From Caulobacteraceae bacterium UBA6225 (lineage in GTDB: Bacteria > Pseudomonadota > Alphaproteobacteria > Caulobacterales > Caulobacteraceae): a stretch of DNA of 8,962 bases. Every line of letters begins with the position of its first letter. The stretch's first letter is position 1. Both the position numbers and the translations under genes were made by a program. Below the pieces are notes generated by a model. That model made no database searches and was not told the DNA's origin. It saw only the letters and a program-made list of their open reading frames with translations. The stretch spans positions 13,952 to 22,913 of the forward strand of contig DJWR01000085.1 of assembly GCA_002441055.1 (NCBI GenBank), in the 5' to 3' direction. Positions 1-4,836 of this stretch are shown here, piece after piece.

Positions 1-474
1 CTGATGCACGTCATCGCCGCTAAGGCCGTGGCGTTCGGCGAGGCGTTGAAGCCGGAATTCAAGCTCTACGCCCGCCAGGTGGTGGAGAACGCCCGCGCCA
101 TGGCCGACGCTCTTGCTGCTTCAGGCCTGAAGATCGTCTCCGGTGGCACCGACAGCCATCTCATGCTGGTGGACCTGACGCCCAAGGGGGTCACAGGCGC
201 CGACGCCGAGGTGGCGCTGGAGCGGGCCAACATCACCTGCAACAAGAACGGCATCCCCTTCGACCCGTTGCCCTTCATGCAGACCTCGGGCCTGCGGCTT
301 GGCTCGCCGGCGGGCACGTCGCGCGGCTTTGGCCCGGCTGAGTTCCGCCGGATCGGCCAGCTGATCGCCGAGGTGGTCGATGGCCTCTCCGCCGGCGGCG
401 ACAACAGCGCGGTCGAAGCGAAGGTGCGCGAAGAGGTCCTGACCTTGACCCGACGCTTCCCCATCTACAACTAG
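1..474 (+). CDS. glyA: Serine hydroxymethyltransferase, C-terminal part (5' end cut by window)
   Basis: This is the last 157 residues of serine hydroxymethyltransferase, the cytosolic PLP enzyme that converts serine and tetrahydrofolate to glycine and 5,10-methylene-THF. The reading frame is open from base 1 and ends at TAG 472-474. The visible part is the C-terminal small domain: LMHVIAAKAVAFGEAL at the start, GGTDSHLMLVDL, the NKNGIPFDP stretch, and SGLRLGSPAGTSRGF, which is the family's TSGxRLGxPAxTTRGF motif containing the arginine that binds the substrate carboxylate. The PLP-binding lysine lies upstream of the window and cannot be checked. The end (RRFPIYN) is a usual SHMT terminus. The next gene, nrdR, starts 35 nt downstream on the same strand with its own strong ribosome binding site. 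Linkage of glyA to nrdR and riboflavin genes is common in alphaproteobacteria. Confidence 0.96.
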   Translation: MMHVIAAKAVAFGEALKPEFKLYARQVVENARAMADALAASGLKIVSGGTDSHLMLVDLTPKGVTGADAEVALERANITCNKNGIPFDPLPFMQTSGLRLGSPAGTSRGFGPAEFRRIGQLIAEVVDGLSAGGDNSAVEAKVREEVLTLTRRFPIYN

Positions 475-509
475 GCCGGCTGGGACCAGGTCCGGGAGGG
501 GCTGAACCG

Positions 510-983
510 ATGCGATGCCCGTTCTGTGGCCACGCCGAGAGTCAGGTGAAGGACAGCCGCCCGTCGGAAGACGGCGCGGCTATCCGCAGACGTCGCCTGT
601 GTCCGGCCTGCGGCGGCCGCTTCACCACCTTCGAACGGGTGCAGCTGCGGGAACTGGTGGTCATCAAGCGCTCGGGCCGTCGGACCCCCTTCGACCGCGA
701 CAAGCTGTTGCGCTCCATCGATATCGCCATTCGCAAACGGCCCGTGGACCCGGAACAGGTCGACCGCATGGTCAACGGGATCACCCGTCAGCTTGAGAGT
801 ATGGGCGAGACCGACATTCCGTCCGAGGTGGTGGGCGAGCTGGTGATGAAGGCTCTGAAGTCCCTCGATGACGTGGCCTATGTCCGCTACGCCTCGGTCT
901 ATCGGGACTTCCGCGAGACCCGCGACTTCGCCGACTTTCTCGGCAGCGAGGGCTTTGGTGAGCCCACCGAGGAGGAGCGCTAG
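510..983 (+). CDS. nrdR: Transcriptional repressor NrdR
   Basis: NrdR represses ribonucleotide reductase genes by sensing the ATP/dATP balance. The 157-aa length is normal for the family. The N-terminal zinc ribbon is complete: C3 and C6 in MRCPFCGH, and C31 and C34 in CPACGGRFTTFE. A basic stretch, IRRRRLCP, lies between the pairs and is expected to contribute to DNA binding. Residues about 49-139 form the ATP-cone (VVIKRSGRRTPFDRDKL through VAYVRYASVYRDF). The start at 510 is supported by a strong Shine-Dalgarno sequence, GGGAGGGG at 494-501, with an 8-nt spacer, and by the canonical MRCPFC opening. ribD begins 23 nt after the stop, so the two are probably co-transcribed. No NrdR box was recognised in the window, so its targets are presumably elsewhere. 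Confidence 0.97.
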   Translation: MRCPFCGHAESQVKDSRPSEDGAAIRRRRLCPACGGRFTTFERVQLRELVVIKRSGRRTPFDRDKLLRSIDIAIRKRPVDPEQVDRMVNGITRQLESMGETDIPSEVVGELVMKALKSLDDVAYVRYASVYRDFRETRDFADFLGSEGFGEPTEEER

Positions 984-1006
984 GCGCGACGCGCCGGCGT
1001 CGGGCC

Positions 1007-1648
1007 ATGATCACCCTGAAACTGGCCACCTCGCTGGATGGGCGAATCGCAACCGCGCAGGGAGAGAGCCGCTGGATCACCGGCGAGGCCGCCCGTCTGC
1101 AGGTGCACCACCTTCGCGCCGCCCATGATGGGGTCGTGATCGGGGCGGGCACGGCCCTGGCTGATGATCCTGAGCTGACAGTGCGCCTGGAGGGCTATGT
1201 CGGCGCCCAGCCAGCCCGGGTTGTACTGGACGGGCGCCAGCGGCTATCGCCTGAATCCCGTCTCGCGCGAACCGCCAGGGACATCCCGACCTACCTGGTG
1301 TCGCCCCAACCCCTGCACGCCGACTTGGTAGCGGCCGGAATACGGGGCGTTCAGGCGCCGATTATCGAAGGGAGGAGACCTGCGATAACAGAGGTCGTGG
1401 CGGCCTTGGCCAGCCGGGGTCTTCGACGTCTGTTTGTGGAGGGCGGCGGCGAAGTGGCGGCGAGTTTCCTGAAGGCCGGACTCGTGGACCGTTTGGAGTG
1501 GTTCCGCGCCCCCATGCTCATTGGCGGGGAGGGGCGGCCTGGGGTTGGCGACCTGGCGCTCGGCTCGCTCGCCATGGCGCCGCGCCTGCGCCGCGTTGAC
1601 CTTCGGGTGCTGGGCGACGATCTGTGGGAAACTTACGAGAGGATCTGA
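1007..1648 (+). CDS. ribD: RibD-type reductase, deaminase domain absent
   Basis: The 213-aa product matches the C-terminal half of bifunctional RibD, the NADPH-dependent 5-amino-6-(5-phosphoribosylamino)uracil reductase of riboflavin synthesis. Recognisable pieces are LKLATSLDGRIA (residues 4-15), SRWITGEAAR (21-30), the GAGTALADDP motif (46-55), and VEGGGEVAASFLKAGLVD (144-161), which is the family's VEGG motif and following helix. A full RibD is about 360-380 aa and begins with a zinc deaminase domain (HAE and PCxxxGxxxPC motifs). None of that is present here. The reading frame upstream of 1007 is closed by TGA at 959-961, inside nrdR, and only 23 nt separate the genes. No convincing Shine-Dalgarno precedes the ATG. 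ribE follows with no gap. It could also be classed as a stand-alone RibD-C/dihydrofolate-reductase-family protein, but the rib gene context favours the riboflavin role. Confidence 0.85.
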   Translation: MITLKLATSLDGRIATAQGESRWITGEAARLQVHHLRAAHDGVVIGAGTALADDPELTVRLEGYVGAQPARVVLDGRQRLSPESRLARTARDIPTYLVSPQPLHADLVAAGIRGVQAPIIEGRRPAITEVVAALASRGLRRLFVEGGGEVAASFLKAGLVDRLEWFRAPMLIGGEGRPGVGDLALGSLAMAPRLRRVDLRVLGDDLWETYERI

Positions 1649-2239
1649 ATGTTCACCGGCATCATCACCGACATCGGCAAGGTCCGCGCCGTGCGCGACA
1701 CAGACCGAGACCGCAGGTTCGAGATCGAGACCCGGTTCGATCTGTCGACGGTCGAACTGGGGGCCTCCATCGCCCATGCCGGCTGCTGCCTGACCGTCGT
1801 CGAGAAAGGCGCGGACTGGTTTGCTGTGGAAGTTTCTGGCGAGACCTTGGACAAGACGACCCTGGGGGACTGGGCGTCGGGCCATCGGGTGAATCTGGAA
1901 CGCGCGGCCCGGGTTGGCGACGAGTTGGGCGGGCACATTGTCTCGGGCCATGTGGACGGGGTCGGCGAGGTGGTGTCGGTGCGTTCTGAGGGTGGTTCTC
2001 ACCGAGTGCAGGTCCGCGTGCCCCGCCCTCTGCATCGCTACATCGCGCCCAAGGGCTCCATCACGGTTGAGGGCGTGTCTCTGACGGTGAACGAGGTTGA
2101 GGACGATGTCTTTGGCGTGAATCTGATCCCGCACACCTGGGAGGTCACCACCCTGGGCGACCTGAAATCCGGCGCGCGGGTCAATCTCGAGATCGACATG
2201 CTGGCGCGCTATCTCGCGCGTTGGCGCGAAACCGCCTAA
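1649..2239 (+). CDS. ribE: Riboflavin synthase, alpha chain type
   Basis: Riboflavin synthase converts two molecules of 6,7-dimethyl-8-ribityllumazine into riboflavin and the pyrimidinedione precursor. The 196-aa protein has the usual two tandem lumazine-binding barrels. The first opens with MFTGIITDIG and carries GCCLTV at 45-50. The second starts near GGHIVSGHVDG (94-104) and carries GVSLTV at 142-147, the equivalent repeat motif. The C-terminal helix (NLEIDMLARYLAR) for trimer contact is present. The more usual first-barrel motif is GVCLTV; the V-to-C change here looks tolerable. The start codon directly follows the ribD stop (TGA then ATG), with GAGAGGA at 1637-1643 as ribosome binding site, so translation is probably coupled. 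ribH follows after 42 nt in the same frame. The gene is called ribE in most bacteria and ribC in E. coli. Confidence 0.96.
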   Translation: MFTGIITDIGKVRAVRDTDRDRRFEIETRFDLSTVELGASIAHAGCCLTVVEKGADWFAVEVSGETLDKTTLGDWASGHRVNLERAARVGDELGGHIVSGHVDGVGEVVSVRSEGGSHRVQVRVPRPLHRYIAPKGSITVEGVSLTVNEVEDDVFGVNLIPHTWEVTTLGDLKSGARVNLEIDMLARYLARWRETA

Positions 2240-2281
2240 AGGCAGGAAGAAGATCGCCTTCCGCGGTCGCTGGGATCCAAG

Positions 2282-2743
2282 ATGCAAGACCAGAAGCTGC
2301 GCGTCCTCGTGGTCGAGGCGCGGTTTTACAGTGAAATCGCCGACGCCCTCCTGGCCGGCGCGACTGACGTGCTGAGTGCGCACGATGTGGATTTTGACGT
2401 GGTGACCGTACCTGGCGCCCTGGAAATTCCCGGGGCCATCGCCATTGCGGACGCCTCAGGCGCCGGGGCAGGCGTTTCCTATGACGGCTATGTCGCCCTC
2501 GGCTGCGTCATCCGCGGGGAAACCTACCATTTTGAGGTGGTCTCCAACGAGTCGGCGCGGGGCCTGATGGATCTGTCGATCGGTCGCAAGCTCTGCATCG
2601 GCAATGGCATCCTGACTGTTGATGAGGAGTCCCAGGCCTGGGCTCGCGCCCGGGCCAGCGAAGCTGACAAGGGCGGCGGCGCGGCGCGGGCCTGCCTGGA
2701 GATGATCAGTCTCAAGTCGCGGCTGTCTGGGCACGATCAATGA
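2282..2743 (+). CDS. ribH: 6,7-dimethyl-8-ribityllumazine synthase
   Basis: Lumazine synthase condenses 5-amino-6-ribitylaminouracil with 3,4-dihydroxy-2-butanone 4-phosphate to give the substrate of RibE. The 153-aa length is normal. Recognisable family motifs are VTVPGALEIPGAI (41-53), GCVIRGETYHFEVVSNE (74-90) with the catalytic histidine at 83, and GNGILTVDEESQAWARA (108-124). The start at 2282 has only a weak GGGA (2272-2275) ahead of it. It is preferred because the protein then opens with a typical short lead to the first beta strand (LRVLVVEARF). The last four bases, ATGA, overlap the nusB start. The partner enzyme that makes the four-carbon substrate (RibB or RibBA) is not encoded in this locus. 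Confidence 0.96.
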   Translation: MQDQKLRVLVVEARFYSEIADALLAGATDVLSAHDVDFDVVTVPGALEIPGAIAIADASGAGAGVSYDGYVALGCVIRGETYHFEVVSNESARGLMDLSIGRKLCIGNGILTVDEESQAWARARASEADKGGGAARACLEMISLKSRLSGHDQ

Positions 2744-3210
2744 GCGCCGATCTTCCTGCTTCCCCCCAACCGCCGAGGCAGGCCCGTTCGGTCGCAAGAC
2801 TGGCGGTGGTTCAGGCCCTCTATCAGATGGAGGTTTCCGGGGCTGGGGTCGAGGCGGTCATCCGCGAGTTCTCTGACCACCGCTTCGAGCGAGATGTGGA
2901 AGGTTTCGCGTTGAATGGAGCCGATGAGGCTTTCTTCGCCGAACTCCTTCGCGGCGTGGTGGCTCACCAGGCGCAGGTGGACCGCGCCGTCGTTCGTCGT
3001 CTGGCCTCAGGCTGGCGGCTTGAGCGCCTCGACGCCACCGTGCGCGCGATCCTCAGGTCAGGCGCCTATGAGCTCTCCGAGCGCCCTGACGTGCCCACAG
3101 AGGTCGTGATCGACGAGTATGTGGAACTGGCCAAGTCCTTCTTTGAAGGGCCGGAGCCAGGCTTCGTCAATGGCGCGCTCGATGGGGTGGCGCAGGATGT
3201 CCGAACCTGA
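2740..3210 (+). CDS. nusB: Transcription antitermination protein NusB
   Basis: NusB binds boxA RNA with ribosomal protein S10 (NusE) and supports antitermination on rRNA operons. The 156-aa protein is all-helical, as expected. RSVARLAVVQALYQMEVSG (16-34) is the conserved first helix. WRLERLDATVRAILRSGAYEL (92-112) and EVVIDEYVELAKSFFEGPEPGFVN (121-144) are the C-terminal NusB signature, close to the family consensus. A short Pro-rich N-terminal tail (about 15 residues) precedes the domain. The start shares ATGA with the ribH stop, and thiL overlaps its end by 14 nt, which indicates translational coupling in a ribH-nusB-thiL block. That block order is widely conserved in proteobacteria. Confidence 0.95.
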   Translation: MSADLPASPQPPRQARSVARLAVVQALYQMEVSGAGVEAVIREFSDHRFERDVEGFALNGADEAFFAELLRGVVAHQAQVDRAVVRRLASGWRLERLDATVRAILRSGAYELSERPDVPTEVVIDEYVELAKSFFEGPEPGFVNGALDGVAQDVRT

Positions 3211-4162
3211 CGAGACCGATTTGCCCGATGAGTTCGAGCAGATCGCCCGGCTTTATCGCCCCCTGACCCGCGGGGCGCCGGAAGCCCTCGCCCTGCTGGA
3301 CGATGCGGCAGTGATTGGGTCTCGGCCGGGCTATGATCTCGTGATCACCAAGGACGCCGTGGTGGAGGGCGTCCACTTCCCATGGGGTGAGAGGCGCGAC
3401 CTGGTGGCGCGCAAGCTCTTGCGGACCAATCTGTCGGATCTCGCCGCAAAGGGGGCCCAGCCCTACGGCTATTTTCTGGCGGTCGCGTGGCCTGCCGACA
3501 CTCCGTTTTCCTCACGCCAGCACTTCGCCAATGGGCTGGAGGTCGATGGCGCGGCGTTTGATGTCTCCCTGCTCGGGGGGGACACAGTTTCCACGTCGGG
3601 GCCGTTGAGCGCGAGCCTGACGCTGCTGGGGTGGGTCCCACAAGGTCAGGCTGTGCTGCGCTCAGGTGCTCGGTCAGGGGACCTGGTCATGGTCAGCGGC
3701 CCAATTGGCGACGGCGGACTGGGGCTGGCCGCTGTTCAAGGCAGCTGGCCAGGTCAAGACGGCTATCTGAGGGGGCGCTACGAACTCCCGTCACCCCGGC
3801 TTGATCTGCGCGAGGGCTTAAGGCGTTGGGCCTCGGCCTGTGCAGACATCTCAGATGGTCTGATCGCAGACGCGGGGCACATCGCCACCGCAAGCGGCGT
3901 CGCTTTGCGCCTCGATCTCGACAAGATCCCCGTTTCGACTGCGGCTCAAGCCTGGCTCGACGTCCAGCCAGACAGGGCCCTGGCGTTAAGCCGTCTGGCG
4001 AGTTTTGGCGACGACTACGAGCTCGTGATCACCGCTCCCCCGTCGGCCGCAGCCGTCCTTGGTCTGCCCGTCGTGGGTGCGGTTGAAGCCGGGTCTGGGA
4101 TCACCGTCACCTATGCGGGCCAACCCATGGCGGCTGGGGCAAGGGGATGGTCGCACCCCTGA
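3197..4162 (+). CDS. thiL: Thiamine-monophosphate kinase
   Basis: ThiL phosphorylates thiamine monophosphate with ATP to give thiamine pyrophosphate. With the start at 3197 the protein is 321 aa, typical for the family. Metal and nucleotide motifs are in order: LLDDAAVIG (33-41), TKDAVVEGVHF (51-61), KLLRTNLSDLAAKGAQP (73-89), LLGGDTVSTSGP (125-136), ADISDGL (216-222) and FGDDYEL (270-276). The reading frame extends upstream to 3119, but those residues have no ThiL character and lie inside nusB. The ATG at 3197 follows CAGG and gives a protein opening (EFEQIARLYRPL) like other ThiL proteins. The 14-nt overlap with nusB fits an operon. It is the last gene before the terminator at 4175-4201. 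Confidence 0.95.
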   Translation: MSEPDETDLPDEFEQIARLYRPLTRGAPEALALLDDAAVIGSRPGYDLVITKDAVVEGVHFPWGERRDLVARKLLRTNLSDLAAKGAQPYGYFLAVAWPADTPFSSRQHFANGLEVDGAAFDVSLLGGDTVSTSGPLSASLTLLGWVPQGQAVLRSGARSGDLVMVSGPIGDGGLGLAAVQGSWPGQDGYLRGRYELPSPRLDLREGLRRWASACADISDGLIADAGHIATASGVALRLDLDKIPVSTAAQAWLDVQPDRALALSRLASFGDDYELVITAPPSAAAVLGLPVVGAVEAGSGITVTYAGQPMAAGARGWSHP

Positions 4163-4174
4163 TCGTAAGACTAC

Positions 4175-4201
4175 GGCAACCCTGTTGGGGTTAGCCTTTT
4201 T
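4175..4201 (+). terminator. Rho-independent terminator after thiL
   Basis: GGC-AACCC (4175-4182) pairs with GGGTT-A-GCC (4188-4196), leaving one bulged A and a TGTTG loop. The stem is followed directly by five T residues (4197-4201). It lies 12 nt after the thiL stop and is the likely end of the nrdR-rib-nusB-thiL transcript. The stem is short (8 bp), so some readthrough is possible. The U-tract ends two bases before the ATG of the next gene. Confidence 0.7.
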
Positions 4202-4203
4202 CT

Positions 4204-4653
4204 ATGCATCGTCGAAGCCTCATAGCCCTGATCCCCTTCATGCTGGCGGCTGGTCCCGCCGCTGCGGCCGGGGGCGGCGCCAAGCCCGCTGGCAAGTCTG
4301 GTGCGGCTCAGCACATTGATATCTCGCCGGTGGCCCTGCCGGTGACGATCGGGTCCAGGGTGGTCAACTACATCTTCGTCGGCGTGCGGTTGAACCTCTC
4401 AGCCATGGCCAATGTCCAGAAGCTTCGGGAGCGGGAGCCGTTCTTCCGGGACGCTCTGGTCCGGGCCGGCCACCGGACCCCGTTCACCGGCAAGTCCGAT
4501 TTCACCAGCCTCGATGTCGAGCGCCTGAAGTCGGTGATGCTGAAAGAGGCGGTGCGTCTCGGCGGCAAGGATGTTCAGAGCGTGGCGGTGACGTCCCAGA
4601 CCGCCAAACGCCAAAGCGGGCTGCCCAAGCATCCTGGCGCCTCAGCGGGCTGA
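4204..4653 (+). CDS. Exported protein of unknown function, possibly FliL-like
   Basis: I do not firmly recognise this 149-aa protein. The N-terminus is an export signal: MHRRSLIAL (a Tat-like RRxLI pattern) followed by a hydrophobic stretch ending in AGPAAAAGG, with likely cleavage near residue 22. A Gly/Ala/Lys-rich linker (23-36) leads to a compact region, 37-134. That region has beta-rich pieces (IDISPVALPV, VNYIFVGVRLNL), then two helical pieces (KLREREPFFRDALV and SLDVERLKSVMLKEAVRL), and ends with VQSVAVTS. This order resembles the periplasmic domain of FliL/stomatin-like proteins, but the match is by eye only. The predicted location is the periplasm. No Shine-Dalgarno precedes the ATG; bases 4197-4201 are the U-tract of the thiL terminator. 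The next ATG in frame (4240) would destroy the signal peptide. hppA follows after 183 nt. Confidence 0.8.
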   Translation: MHRRSLIALIPFMLAAGPAAAAGGGAKPAGKSGAAQHIDISPVALPVTIGSRVVNYIFVGVRLNLSAMANVQKLREREPFFRDALVRAGHRTPFTGKSDFTSLDVERLKSVMLKEAVRLGGKDVQSVAVTSQTAKRQSGLPKHPGASAG

Positions 4654-4694
4654 GTCTGCGGTTCTGCACAACCCGTTGCGCCCCTACCGCAACC

Positions 4695-4726
4695 TTGGCA
4701 CAGTCGCCGCGCGACCAAAAAAATAG
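4695..4726 (+). promoter_or_regulatory. Possible promoter for hppA
   Basis: TTGGCA (4695-4700) resembles a -35 element. It is followed 17-20 nt later by the A/T-rich stretch around AAAAAAATAG (4717-4726), the only such run in this gap. Transcription from here would give a leader of roughly 100 nt ahead of hppA. The match to -10 consensus is weak, so this is a guess based on position and base composition. Confidence 0.25.
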
Positions 4727-4768
4727 GAGCGGCGCATCGACGGCGCTCCAACCCAGAGGAAACATTGC

Positions 4769-4805
4769 GGCCAGTCCTTCCCGCCGTCCTGGCGGAGAAG
4801 CGGCC
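4769..4805 (+). promoter_or_regulatory. Hairpin in the hppA leader
   Basis: CTTCCCGCC (4777-4785) can pair with GGCGG-A-GAAG (4791-4800) to give a 9-bp stem with one bulged A and a GTCCT loop. Outer GGCC (4769-4772) can pair with GGCC (4802-4805) across a small internal loop. No U-tract follows, so it is not a terminator. It sits about 30 nt upstream of the hppA start and could affect leader stability or translation. A role is inferred only from its position. Confidence 0.35.
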
Positions 4806-4836
4806 TGTCGCGCCATTGAATAGGGGCGTCTGAACT

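Noticed and set aside
1244..2383. 379-aa open frame on the minus strand across ribD, ribE and ribH
   Set aside because: It is antisense to three well-recognised genes, is rich in His, Gln, Arg and Asp as expected for a reverse frame of GC-rich coding sequence, and has no recognisable domain.
3119..3196. N-terminal extension of thiL inside nusB
   Set aside because: The extra 26 residues do not look like ThiL; the start at 3197 gives normal length and opening.
4717..4752. GAGCG/CGCTC hairpin next to an A7 run, which reads as a terminator on the minus strand
   Set aside because: The stem is only 5 bp before a mismatch, and no minus-strand gene ends here.
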